From: Mesostigma viride
Taxonomy: Eukaryota > Streptophyta > Mesostigmatophyceae > Mesostigmatales > Mesostigmataceae
Reading direction: 5' to 3'
Assembly (NCBI GenBank): GCA_009746045.1
Contig: RPFO01000615.1
Span: 64,001-128,000 of the forward strand
DNA: 64,000 nt
This document shows positions 25,690 to 36,772 of this stretch, one piece after another; the stretch's first letter is position 1; the number at the start of each line of letters is the position of its first letter. The position numbers and the translations under genes were made by a program. The notes under the pieces are model-generated. The model saw only the letters and a list, made by a program, of their open reading frames with translations, was not told the origin of the DNA and searched no databases.

Positions 25690-25708
25690 TAATTAATTAA
25701 TTAATTAA
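25690..25708. repeat. (TAAT)n junction between tail-to-tail elements
   Basis: This short AT repeat is the tail of copy 1. On its other side an antisense copy begins with ATATCCCGGAGAAGGGG, giving a tail-to-tail pair. Confidence 0.75.
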
Positions 25709-25813
25709 TATCCCGGAGAAGGGGTATAATATGGCCTATAATACACTCTGGGCTACTTCCTGCAAGGGTGGGGTGTAAACTGCGCACCTGCTCTGGGTGC
25801 ACAAAGTGCACCT

Positions 25814-26195
25814 GCACACCACTATGTCAAGGAGACAACCAGCGCAGGCCAGAAATCGGGAGAGTCCGGACCATGGTATAGCTCAGGCTGCCGTTATCTT
25901 CTCCGCGTGTTCGAGTCGTTCAGGATGATGAACATGAATGGTGATGGAAATGTGTAGCCTTGTGCATTGAAATTATGGCTGGCTTACGTGTAGAGCGACT
26001 AGATGACCTAGACGGTGGGGCCGGAAACAACTTGCTTGATCGGGGCGTGTGTTTTGAGCCTAACTGGCCGGGAGTGTCTAGTGGTGAGCACCATCAAGGA
26101 GACAACCAGCGCAGGCCAGAAATCGGGAGAACCATTGTTGCTGCAATCGCTCTCCCACCATTTACGAGGAAATAGGTACCCGCACACCACTATGT
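25814..26195. mobile_element. 354-bp nested insertion with 14-bp TSD
   Basis: GCACACCACTATGT occurs at 25,814-25,827 and 26,182-26,195, and the retroelement 3'UTR is continuous if the intervening sequence is removed. The insert holds two copies of AGGAGACAACCAGCGCAGGC (25,829 and 26,097). A further, longer related copy lies at 28,009-28,150. No coding capacity is seen. It is probably a short non-autonomous element. Confidence 0.6.
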
Positions 26196-26419
26196 ATTCA
26201 GAAACCTACCTAAAGGCCCCGACATAGGGGGGAAGATCATCATGGCTAGACAATGGCTAGAGCGTGGCATCTCAGCAGAGAGCAGCTCTCTGCGTGGGCA
26301 CAGCAGAACTAGATCAAGCTACTAAGGCATCATCTGGGGTGTGCATGCAGCACATCAAAGGCACACAGTGTACATGGCTAAATAATGCTCTTGAATCAGC
26401 TGGTATAGTGCCTGTAGGA

Positions 26420-26749
26420 GGCGTACATTCTGATTTGGCACGCCGCAAAGGTGAAAACCATTTGCGTTCAGTGCCGGTCCGCGGAAAACGAGGAAAAACG
26501 CGATCTGCAAATGAATCCAGGCCCGGAATCGAACTGGGGACCTCTCGCACCAATTTTGCTGACTATAGGACGGACGTCTCCGGATCCTAAGGCATCGCCA
26601 ACTGACACCTACAGTCATCCGCAAAAGTTCTCCTTTCCGGGGAGTGATGCAAGCCTTTCGGATTTGGTACTAGATAAATCATTCGAGATCTGTGTGTAGG
26701 AGTACTACACACGTGTCTGCACTCGAGACTTGTTCGGTCTGGCGTACAT
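26420..26749 (-). mobile_element. 312-bp nested insertion carrying a tRNA-like B box
   Basis: GGCGTACAT flanks the insert (26,420-26,428 and 26,741-26,749), and the host 3'UTR is continuous across the removed segment. On the minus strand it contains GGTCCCCAGTTCGATTCCGG (about 26,525), which is a tRNA T-arm or pol III B-box consensus. TATAGTCAGCAAAATTGG sits about 30 bp upstream. It does not fold as a full tRNA because the anticodon arm is missing. A SINE-like element is the simplest reading. Confidence 0.45.
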
Positions 26750-27005
26750 GTACATATGGCCACGGTCTATCTATTCTACACTACTACTGCTGTATTCCCC
26801 TAAGCTGCCCAGGCGGGGCGTCTGGAGTCGCTGGGGCTTCGGGGGTCGCGTGCCAGGGCTTGTGGCCGACGTAGATGGTCGCCCCTTCCAGTACACTGGC
26901 TGCCCCGCCTTGGTCTGCCGGAGCTGGAGGTAGGTCGGCCATAGCTCCCGTCACCGTTGTTGCTGCGCCGGCCAGGGTCAAGTCGTCGTCTGCATCGGCA
27001 TGCCC

Positions 27006-28315
27006 CAACCATATAGCTAGTCACTATATGAGGATATAAACAGGTCATTTGCAAGCTGTCCTCCACTGTAATGGCATGCAGACAAGGCGATACCTAGTGT
27101 AGCGGCTATCCTCAGGGGCAGTATTAACCTCCACCTGAGATTTTAATATAATCAACTAATTACTTAATTAAAAGCTTATGCTGTAAGGGGGTCTTTGGTT
27201 AACCCTGCATGGGGATGCCCCTAAAAACCCTCAGGCTCCGGGAGAGGCCTTCATACTGTTACGGCGCGTAATTACAATCGATCTGTAGTAGTTACGCCGT
27301 AAGTGTACATAGATCTTACGTTTCAGTGGCCTCAGTTATTCGGTACGGTCTAGCTAGCTGTGGTGATGACCGTGGGCTTTCCTACGCCTACGTGTAGTTA
27401 GTATCTTTGGCCGGTGGTTATACCCGGGCCTGTGACGTGGAAATTGTGTGCTGTATTTCGGTGCATCTGCGCCGCGCTGCGTACTTTATTAGTGGTCCTT
27501 ATTATCCTTCGTGTAGATGTAGTGGCCCGCAGCGTGGTTCCCACATGCGAGGGTCATGTCGACCGCGGAGCATGTCTGGCCCGCGTTAGTGGTCATTTAT
27601 GCACGTTCTACCCCTGGTGTTGGCACTCCGGGCGTGTGTTATGGAGTGTTACACATATTAGCTTGGTACGTCATGGCTTGTTAGGTGTTTTCTTCGTAAT
27701 ATCCTGAATTCAATTGGTATATGGCATATTGTAATCGGATGTACAAGAAGGCATTGATTGAGAACTGAATCGTCGCGTCCTGGCTGGATGGAGGTCTTAT
27801 CCTCATCATTAGGAACCCTCACTAGTTTAGCGGTAACGTGGCGCGGTTCCTGGGTAGGTCGTGAGAGAGCAAGTCAGAGGCGTAACAATGGAATCGGAGG
27901 TAGTTTAGGTGGACACGACGACGTTCCTTTGCAAAGGGCACTGTATACGCCAGAGACCTTAGCTCGCCACCCCAGAAACCCCAGCCTACTAGGGAATATA
28001 TCAAAGCTTGGAGACAACCAGCGCAGGCCAGAAATCAGGAGAATCCGGACCATGATGGTAGCTCGAGCCTGCCGTTATCTTGTCCACGTGTTTGAGTCGT
28101 TCAGGATGATGGATATGAATGGTGATGGAAATGTGTATAGCAGTAGCTCCTAGTGTTGAAGCTAGTCAGGCTTAGCTTAGCACGTGGCGCCCACGCCTAT
28201 GCGCATGTGCGCCTATACGACATGGGACTCCCCACAGATGATGCATTAAGCTTTCAGAATTATGTCCAGATTTGCCTATGCTGAGCTACTAAGAGCTAGT
28301 CTCTGCTGAGACGCC
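27006..28315. other. Repeat-derived spacer, no gene recognised
   Basis: The segment 28,009-28,150 is a diverged copy of the motif inserted at 25,828. Around 27,200-27,250, GGGGATGCCCCTAAAAACCC is the reverse of a motif at 38,500-38,540. No frame with convincing protein content was found. Confidence 0.5.
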
Positions 28316-28761
28316 ATGCCTAGCCAAATTTGTTTAGCCATGATCATCTTCCACCAACGACTCGACGGCAACGTCACCAAGATGCTGCGCAAGGCCCTTA
28401 ATAACATCCCCTTTGGTTTGCACATTAGTAATGAGGATTTGTACGCTGATTTGCCCTATATGCCTATGTTTCCCACGTTATTAGGCACAGGCGCCTGGGC
28501 CCAGCCGGGTATCTGGCTGGCACAGATCAGGTAGACACATTAGATAGACTAGCTGGCACCAAGCCCGCCCAGCCTGGGCGATATGTCCTCACCTGGCGTG
28601 CCCCAGGCCGCGCACGGCAGGGCCGCCACCCGTACGTGGACTTTCGTGATAGACTCGGCATGGACATGTGCTATACACTAGCTAGATGTGACGGGCTCAC
28701 ATGCACCCGGCCAGCCTCCTGGTTTGTCTGTCATATGGAGGCAGATGGAACGCAAGGATAG
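28316..28761 (+). pseudogene. LINE reverse-transcriptase C-terminal remnant
   Basis: One frame (28,316-28,534) reads LDGNVTKMLRKALNNIPFG. Another (28,558-28,761, ending in TAG) reads PGRYVLTWRAP, GRARQGRHPYVDFRDRLGMD. The pattern of Trp, a basic patch, Gly-Arg-His/Pro, Tyr/Trp-x-Asp and a following Leu-x-x-Asp is common in the region after the RT domain of LINE ORF2 and related polymerases. A stop and a frame change between the two parts mark it as dead. It may be part of the autonomous partner of the ORF1-only elements, but nothing here proves that. Confidence 0.4.
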
Positions 28762-29083
28762 ATGGCAGTATAGTGATGAAGGAGACCATGCACCCCCACC
28801 AAGTCTGTGGGGGCTCCGCGTGTGACCGCGTATGGCATTCATAGCGAGTCGGGCCGCGGACGTGCCCACACCCCTGTAACTAGGACCTAGATAGCTTACC
28901 GGCCTTACACCATCCATTCCATCCCATGTTCCCCTCCCACTGAGGACTTATGCTCGATCACGTGTGACGCAGTGTCTATTATTTAATTAATTATAATCTT
29001 CTGAACATGCATATGTCCGCACCTTCATAGCTGTTGGAACACATAGTGGTGCAGGTGCATGGGCGTCCAATTAACGTGGCCAC

Positions 29084-31172
29084 GAGCCATGCACGAGGTA
29101 GCCATGGCTGACGGCGGAGCTCATAATAACTTTCACGTTTAGTAGGCACCAAATTCGGATGTGTCTATCACAATCGCTTTGTCTTTCTAAGACGCATATG
29201 CTGATATATAATTTTCCGAAGCTATTACGCAATATATGACGAGCAAACGCTCCTGGCGGCGCAACGCAGCCTGGCGGCTGCGCTAAGCCATGAAAATACG
29301 TCTGCAGCTCCAGCTGCAGCTTCGCCCTAGCTCACAGGTCCGGCCGGCAGGCAGCGGTGACACTATAGCTAGCTAGTCGCGCACTGGTGGTTGCGCCTCG
29401 AACCCTCCCGGGCTTAATGCCTCGCCTTCTGCATCGCGGCCATCGCCGGCTGAGCCCAAACGCAGCAGCCGGCCCAGCAGCCGAACCTAGCTGGTCTGAG
29501 CACGGCCTTGATGTTGACAGGCTATTTTCCACCTTCGACGTCCACAGACAGACCCGGCTATTTCGACATGCCACACATCAGGATACTGGAGCTCGTATTT
29601 TATGGGTCGCACACCTCCCTTCTTGACCTAGCTGTGCCAGCGCCGGCTGGCAACGCCATAACTGCTTCCGCAGCCAGTCTGACGTCAGCCAGTTTCAGCA
29701 CCGCGGACCTGACCTGACGTACTGGTTCATCCCGACCACGCCTTCAGCTCGCCGCCCTCTTTTCCATCCTTCAGTGCTCTTCCGCGGACCTCTGGAAACC
29801 CACGGCCCCCTTGACCGAATCTACCTAATCCTCCACCTTCACGAAGCCATCTCACAGCACGAGTGACGCCGGCCCTAGCTGCAGATATGTGGTGCAGCTG
29901 TGGGCCGCACGCTGGCTACTGAGCTCCCCACCATCCGGCCACCGCCACCGCCACCCTCCTCGCCCCCCCCCCCCCCCCCCTCGATCCGCCTCCACGGACT
30001 CCATCACCGCCCTGGCAGCTCCGCGACATCGACCAGCGCCTCAAGGACAATGCCATCGCCATCGAGGTCCTGCAAAACACCGCAGGCCTCGATCACCGCC
30101 CAGGCGGTGAAGGACATTGCCGCCAAGCCAGCCCCAGCTTGCAGTGGCCTGGCTGGCGATGCTCCTCCCATCCCGACCTGGGCGGACATGCTTAAGCAGC
30201 ACACCACCTCCACCACCTCCGCCGTCGCAGCACAGCTCCAGCAGCAGACGCTCGACCTCCGGAGCGGACGCGAGGAGGCCGAGCTCGCCAAGCGCAGCCT
30301 CAAAGTCATCGTCAAGAACTTCGACATGGAGGAAGGTGAGAATTCCGAGAAGCTAATTGCACGTGCGTTTGAGAGAGAAATCCTTGGTCGCATGGGCCTT
30401 ACTGGTGAGATTGAGCTGGTGCCCACCGCCTTCCCCGCGTGCGGGGTAAGGCAGGGGCGCCCCCGCTCCTTCTCACCTTTAAGAACCCGGCGCGGACAAT
30501 ATTTCTTTTCTCAATGATGCAGACGCCGCAAGCGGCTCGAGAAGACTCACTTCACCCTTGACGACGACTTGACCCTGGCGCAGCAACAACAGCGACGGGA
30601 GCTATGGCCGACCTACCTCCAGCTCCGGCAGACCAAGGCGGGGCAGCCGGTGTACTGGAAGGGGGGGACCATCAACGTCGGCCACAAGCCCTGGCATGCG
30701 ACCCCCGCGGCCCCAGCGACTTCAGACGCCCCAGCTTAGGGGAATACAACAGTAGTAGTGTAGAATAGATAGACCGTGGCCATGTACATGTACGCCTCCT
30801 ACAGGCACTATACCAGCTGATTCAAGAGCATTATTTAGCCATGTACATGTGTGCCTATGATGGGGTGTGCTGCATGCACACCCCAGATGATGCCTAGCTT
30901 GATCTAGTTATGCTATGCCCACGCAGAGAGCTGCTCTCTGCTGAGATGCCATGCTCTAGCCATTGTCTAGCCATGATGATCTTCCCCCCTATGTCAGGGC
31001 CTTTAGGTAGGTTTCTGAATACATGTATAGTGGTGTGCAGGTGCACTTTGTGCACCCAGAGCAGGTGTAGTTTACACCCCACCCTTGCAGGAAGTAGCCC
31101 AGAGTGTACTATAGGCCATATACCAGTTCTCCGGGATATGTGCTACATATACTCCCAACGGAGTTAGGTTCC
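29084..31172 (+). mobile_element. ORF1-only LINE-derived element (HAL1-like), copy 2
   Basis: About 2.08 kb, co-linear with copy 1 from ATGGCTGACGGCGGAGCTC to CTCCCAACGGAGTTAGGTTCC. It is followed by a 200-bp (AATTC)n tail. Differences from copy 1 are scattered substitutions and small indels such as inserted AGCTAG-type bits. Confidence 0.72.
29237..30739 (+). pseudogene. L1-type ORF1 protein remnant, copy 2
   Basis: The copy-1 start codon region is conserved at 29,237 but stops after 16 codons. The RRM-like block (SLKVIVKNFDMEEGENSEK, about 30,300) and AFEREILGRMGLTGEIELVP are intact in the frame 29,900-30,517. The C-terminal domain lies in a different frame and ends GHKPWHATPAAPATSDAPA with TAG at 30,737, which probably shows the original ORF1 stop. 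The frame change before the LEKT block is shared with copy 1, so it predates the divergence of the two copies or reflects the family master. Confidence 0.62.
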
Positions 31173-31372
31173 AATTCAATTCAATTCAATTCAATTCAAT
31201 TCAATTCAATTCAATTCAATTCAATTCAATTCAATTCAATTCAATTCAATTCAATTCAATTCAATTCAATTCAATTCAATTCAATTCAATTCAATTCAAT
31301 TCAATTCAATTCAATTCAATTCAATTCAATTCAATTCAATTCAATTCAATTCAATTCAATTCAATTCAATTC
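31173..31372. repeat. (AATTC)n tail, 200 bp
   Basis: Forty pentamers directly follow the 3' end of copy 2. On the complementary strand this is the same pentamer as the 23,155 array. Confidence 0.95.
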
Positions 31373-31505
31373 AGGTGCACCCAGAGGAGGAGCAGTTTAC
31401 ACCCTACCCTTGCAGGAAGTAGCCCAGAATGTATTGAAAGCAATATGCCCCTTCTCCGGGATATGTGCTACATGTACTCCCAACGGAGATATGTTCCAAT
31501 TTAAT
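31373..31505 (+). mobile_element. Truncated 3' end of another ORF1-only copy
   Basis: Starts at CAGGTGCACCCAGAGGAGG and ends CCCAACGGAGATATGTTCC, matching the last ~130 bp of copy 2 with substitutions, then AATTTAATTT. It lies immediately downstream of the (AATTC)n array, so two tails are arranged in tandem. Confidence 0.7.
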
Positions 31506-33508
31506 TTATTATGTTATACAACATCTAACATGCATCATATATCATACTTCCAAGCTGAACATGACTAGAACAGGCCGCCATATAGCCAAAGTAGATTAGA
31601 TAGAATAGCTACGATTGTTTTGTAGATAGCTTAGACCGGTAGGATTGCGTGCACCCATCCATCCATCGGGGTTAATGCTCCGTGACTCCCCAACGGGAGC
31701 ACGAGTTTAATTAATAGCCAAAGCATAATCCATTCTTAAACCTATTGCATCCGTGCCTCACGGAAAGGGAGGTGCTGGGTTTTTGACGCATTTTCTCTTC
31801 CATCGCGATGTATACAACCCAAGGCTTGATAACGCGATACATCGGGGTGCAAGGTGACACGTGGCACACCCAGAAACCATGATGCATCCGTACCAACTCC
31901 TTCACCCGCGCTGACACCAAAGTTCCAAAGTTCAGTGGTAGATTCTTGTGTACGGCCGTCACAAAAAAATCGTAAAAATGCACCATTAAGATCACTCAGC
32001 TCCCAAGAAGACCAGCATTTGATTGAATACAATAAGTGGAGCCCTGCCACAAATGCAGCAGTTAACAGTGGCCTTAAGGTTTCTCAATCCGCACGCGGAA
32101 GCAAGAAGCCTCCAGGGTGGGAGGGAGGGGAAAGAAACAATTGCGGATCATTGCCTGCCTAGCTTGCTTAAGGCATGGCCCGCCGACACACAAGCTGACA
32201 TCATCCTAAATGAATTAACACCGGCATGCGTCACACACCGGCCTGAACAGTGCTGAAAACGCCACTACAAACAGCGTGGCCACGCACCCCCAGGCTAGTG
32301 CGTTAACCGTACAGGTAGTTGTACAAGGTTCCCAAGACTGACAAACATAAAACGCGCCCATCAACCCCTTGGGCCGGTCCGAATCCACTTTACAATAATT
32401 AATCACGACTCACTAAATAACCCAAATCAGCCAAAGATTCGGTAAGCAACCAGCCGACCCTACAGGTCCCCACCTAACCTCAGCTGGTGCAACCAAACAC
32501 GAATCTTTGCAAGTGAAGTCGTATAAAACCTACAATTAATTTTCTCGGACCGCTAATTAATAACCACCGACCCTTATAAACAACCGGGTCATCCAAGGAA
32601 AATTCGGGCGAGCAGGAAACCCTTTGTACAAATCGAATTAGTCAGCCCATGTCGCAGACAGCCTTCCACATCCAGGCCAAGGCATGGCGGCCTTATCTTT
32701 CCCGCATGCGTTAATTAAACTATATTCAGAGAAAACCGATTATTTTTTAAGATTCTCAAGGATGTATGCGACCTCCGTACCGATTTGCAGACGTAAGATA
32801 TCATGTCTACTGGGTTTGCCACGTGTCAGATTACAACGCGATACGTCACGTTCTAACCCTACAACGCGATGTACCGCGTTGTAAAAAAAAACGGGTTCAG
32901 AAAAACCACGCACTGATGTGCCATGATTGTCAAGGGCGTAACATGCATGTGCCATGCATGAGCGTGACGCCCTGAGCCGTATATCACAGTCTCAGGGTCA
33001 CACATCGCACGAGGCCGGCCCCTCCACCTTGCGCGAAAATCAGAGGCCACCTGCCAGAGCGGCTGTCCATGGCCCCGGTGACCGCACTGGGGCCAGTCAC
33101 AATCGGGGCCCAGGCAGTCCGATACAACACCTGCACGAAACCATGAAAAGATGGGGAAAAAGTGCAGCATTGGGATACACTGAACATAACAGGTAAAGAA
33201 TTGAGATGTACAGAACGCACCATAGCACATGCGGTGGCAGATAGGTATTAAGATGGAATAATGCCTCACAGCGAGGCTACGTGGAGTTACAAAAGCCAGG
33301 ACAAGGATTACAATGCCAGCATGAGCCTGGGCAGTTCCATAATCACTTGCACGGAGTGATTCAGGGGGGAAACAACACGGACTACCAGGAAACACATGCA
33401 GCGCTATGCAATCACCGTGCTAGGGTGCCGTGGCAGGCGCCGAAACCTAATTAATTCAACCTGTTTTTGTTCCCCTATTTGCTGCAGAGAGGAAGAAAGA
33501 GAACCCAC
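31506..33508. other. Non-coding, possible repeat fragments
   Basis: No supported exon. TGACACGTGGCACACCC near 31,855 recurs inverted near 32,812 (GGGTTTGCCACGTGTCA), with GCGATAC-type words nearby, suggesting pieces of one diverged repeat. The frame at 31,854-32,162 has no recognisable content. Confidence 0.45.
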
Positions 33509-33823
33509 CTGTTCGTGGCGGTATGGGAATGACCCCCGCGCGACCGGCAGTATTTGCTTGTCCTTACTAGCAAACCGAGGCTCGGGGGGTGGCGGCAGCA
33601 ATCCCTCGTTGACTTCCAGCGACAGCACCAAAGGGCCCTCCGCGTTGGCTTGTCGATTCACCTGCTCCGCCGCCAGCTCAGCTGAACGGCCTTGCTGGTC
33701 TTGTTCCGCAGGTAAAGGCGGCATCTTCGTGTGGGCAACCCCCCTCCACTCGAGCGCGCTGCAGGCGAAGACTCGCATGCGGTTGTGACTGCTCGTGGCC
33801 TTGCTCAGCGCGAGCTCGTGGAC
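33509..33823 (-). CDS. Probable 3' exon of the TFIIIC-like gene (link unproven)
   Basis: A CATCCCCAG acceptor (AG at 33,825-33,824) and a CAG|GTGGGT donor enclose exactly 105 codons in phase 0. The peptide begins VHELALSKATSSHNRMRVFA, continues CSALEWRGVAHTKM and ends in a Pro-rich segment with GLLPPPPEPRF. The start may be a last WD-type strand of a beta-propeller, and the rest is low in complexity. The last firmly placed exon (36,054-36,232) ends with one leftover base. At least one unseen exon or another donor is therefore needed to reach this one. Confidence 0.4.
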
Positions 33824-34823
33824 CTGGGGATGGAATGCAGGGCACAGGCACCCATGAGCAATGGGGGTGAACATGGGCAAGACATGTCAGCAGCAATGAC
33901 ACCTATTTAACGAGGCGATATGCTGGATGGGCGCATCTGTAGGAGCCGAAAATCCCAGAAATGACCAAACGTGCTTGATAGAAAGTCAAACAGAAGCATG
34001 TGCGTTCATTTACTCTGTGCATTTTCTTCGCAAGGCCTCCTGAAAAATGACAAGCACAGTTGCGTTGCTTGGAAAGCAAGAAGTGCTGCAAAACTTGACA
34101 ACCTTTCCGAGACAGCCGGCAGGTCTCGCACCAAGAGTATTCATGACCTAACAACAGAATGTGCTGCCACTGCTTGACTTTATGCTTCCCGAAGGAGTTA
34201 ACTTGCCAGACATTGTCACCAACGAATTGCCAACCTGGTGATGCCCATAAAAACCAACACAAAGGAACAAGTGAAAATTAAGCACAACGCCTACGTTGCA
34301 TTTCCCAACTAGAAGATCGAGATTCAACCATCTCAGGAGTGGTTGCCATGCAACCTATAGAGCCCAACCAAGACTAGTCCTGTGCCCACAACCACGCTAT
34401 GCTCACCCCCCCCCCCCTTTCTTGTGCATGCCATGCGTGCGGCACATATCATGCATGGGCATCCCACGTGCGTCCACACCGGCATATGCCTCCAGAGATA
34501 TCAGCACAACGATTGGACATAAGGCCCCTGAAAGCAGAAGCTGTCATATCTAATTGATTTTCAAAACGTGACGACCTGGAGGGAAGCAAGAAAAGGGACA
34601 GCATTCCCAAGAGACAGCAAGAAGAGGGACCAGCGGGAAAAGGGGCATCAGCTTCGGAGGGAACAGGACGGACCTGTTCCGCTGGCGTTGATTCCATGAG
34701 GAATTCATGGGCCTACCTGGAAGAGCCACGTCACCCCGTCGCCGCCACAGCACACGCCCAGACCTGCCAAAAGCAGAGGCGGGTGGTGGAATCCAAGCAA
34801 CAGCAGATCACCCAGGGCAGAGA

Positions 34824-35575
34824 GGACACAACAGGCAGTACAACTGTAGCAAAGTTTGCCATCTTTCTCAGGACACAACAGGCAGTACAACTGTAGCAAA
34901 GTTTGCCATCATTCTCAGGACACAACAGGCAGTACAACTGTAGCAAAGTTTGCCATCTTTCTCAGGACACAACAGGCAGTACAACTGTAGCAAAGTTTGC
35001 CATCTTTCTCAGGACACAACAGGCAGTACAACTGTAGCAAAGTTTGCCATCATTCTCAGGACACAACAGGCAGTACAACTGTAGCAAAGTTTGCCATCTT
35101 TCTCAGGACACAACAGGCAGTACAACTGTAGCAAAGTTTGCCATCTTTCTCAGGACACAACAGGCAGTACAACTGTAGCAAAGTTTGCCATCTTTCTCAG
35201 GACACAACAGGCAGTACAACTGTAGCAAAGTTTGCCATCTTTCTCAGGACACAACAGGCAGTACAACTGTAGCAAAGTTTGCCATCTTTCTCAGGACACA
35301 ACAGGCAGTACAACTGTAGCAAAGTTTGCCATCTTTCTCAGGACACAACAGGCAGTACAACTGTAGCACAGTTTGCCATCTTTCTCAGGACACAACAGGC
35401 AGTACACCTGTAGCAAAGTTTGCCATCTTTCTCAGGACACAACAGGCAGTACAGCTGTAGCAAAGTTTGCCATCTTTCTCAGGACACAACAGGCAGTACA
35501 CCTGTAGCAAGTCTGCCATCTTTCTCAGGACACAACAGGCAGTACAACTGTAGCAAAGTTTGCCATCTTTCTCGC
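34824..35575. repeat. 47-bp minisatellite, about 16 copies
   Basis: GGACACAACAGGCAGTACA recurs every 47 bp from 34,824. Units differ by CTTT/CATT and AAC/ACC/AGC substitutions, and one unit near 35,506 has lost a base. It lies in the region between the TFIIIC-like exons. Confidence 0.95.
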
Positions 35576-36053
35576 GCACTCCTAGCACCCCCGCGTCTGA
35601 CGACCATTGGCAAAATTTGTACCTAGGCATGGCTGTGTGCAGGCCGAGGGAAAAGCGGAAGTCCTTACTAAGAGAGCGTTCTGTGGGTTCATGCATATCC
35701 GCAGCCAGCAGGAACTGCTGTAGAACAAACATGTCAGTGGATGGCGGTAGCAAGATTGTTGAAACAAGATGGTTAACCTCATGCTGTGTCAAAGTTTGAG
35801 AGTAACTCTAATTCCTATATAATGCCGTGGTAGACTGACCTAAAGCCATTCCATTGTGCCTGAAAAATATTCCTCTTCCCCTTTCCACCTGCCCTGGACC
35901 CAAGTCCTGCCCCTATCCCTTCCCCCACCCTCCCTGGCGAGAACGTGCACGGATTCCATGCGTGCATCTACCATGCCCCACAGACAGGTGGCACACTGTT
36001 GGTGGTCTGCCTGCCCCCCTCGTGCCCCTTCAGGGAGGGGATTCCTGTCTCAC

Positions 36054-36232
36054 CGGACCCTGGCACGACGTCCACGTGCCACACGGTGGTGTTGTCGGTC
36101 AGGTTGACGAAACGCGTGCCCCCCCACGATGTGATGGCGTCGCGCACGCTGCTGCCCCGCATGCGCCCCGTGTTGCTGCTGGAAATCATGCCAAAGCGGA
36201 CGCCTCCCTCATCCAGAGCCAGGGCCAACGTC
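36054..36232 (-). CDS. GTF3C2: TFIIIC WD40 subunit, exon i
   Basis: Acceptor CCCCCACAG|GACG, donor TCCG|GTGAGA. It completes an Arg codon with the previous exon and reads TLALALDEGGVRFGMIS, SSVRDAITSWGG and TTVWHVDVVPGS. A short strand, a glycine turn and an xVWxVD end are as expected for a late propeller blade. A candidate next exon at about 35,626-35,725 (QFLLAADMHEPTERSL) has good splice sites but does not match the phase. Confidence 0.6.
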
Positions 36233-36691
36233 CTGTGGGGGCAAAATATTTTATCACGAAATATTTTGATTTTGCATGAGTGTGGGGCATGCGTGTGCAC
36301 ATACGGTTGCACCCACACCCATGCGCATCCCCCTGCTCGCAGCCCGCCCCCCCCCACATGGGGCACATGGAAAGCACCGCAAATAACGTGGCTCCATTCC
36401 CAGTTTAGCTATGGGCCAGACAAGACAAAGTTGCCCATTCCATTGCGGCTCGTGGCAGGCCCTCACATGACATCAGACATGCCAAGCCATCTGTCTGCAG
36501 CGATGTGAATCACGGTAAGCAAAGCGCTTTGAATATCTGTACAGCAACGATTTAAATATGTGTTAAGCAGCGAAGGTCGCAAAACTACAGCATGCTATTT
36601 ACATCTGAACCTTAAATGGATGCAGTCAGGTGGCCCTGGCACTCCTGCATGCCTAATATGTTTTCCTCATGCCTAATGGATTGTATCTTAC

Positions 36692-36772
36692 CTCAGCGCC
36701 GGCATCCATGCCATCGAGCGCACGGTCCCCGGCACACACTTCTTCCAGTCCCACAGGGGGCGATGTGGCTCC
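36692..36772 (-). CDS. GTF3C2: TFIIIC WD40 subunit, exon h
   Basis: Acceptor CGCCCAG|GGAG and donor CTGAG|GTAAGA. The 81 bases take two from the previous exon and leave two. The peptide EPHRPLWDWKKCVPGTVRS, then MAWMPAL, has the Pro-Leu-Trp-Asp and Met-Ala-Trp pattern of a WD repeat end followed by the first strand of the next blade. Confidence 0.65.

Larger units (their letters stand above)
25709..27005 (-). mobile_element. ORF1-only element, copy 3 (antisense, interrupted twice)
   Basis: Reading the minus strand from 27,005 gives the ORF1 C-terminal block, then the 3'UTR and 3' end, with the 5' part missing. An internal deletion has removed the LEKTLF region. Two nested insertions interrupt it (25,828-26,181 and 26,429-26,740), each flanked by short direct repeats. 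The interruptions show it is older than those inserts. Confidence 0.65.

Noticed and set aside
26500-26600. A functional tRNA gene
   Set aside because: Only the T-arm/B-box and part of an A-box-like word are present; the anticodon arm is missing and the sequence lies inside a mobile insert.
35385-35792. 135-codon minus frame joining a possible exon to the 47-bp repeats
   Set aside because: The part at 35,626-35,725 has good splice sites, but its phase fits neither the 36,054 exon nor the 33,823 exon. The rest is minisatellite.
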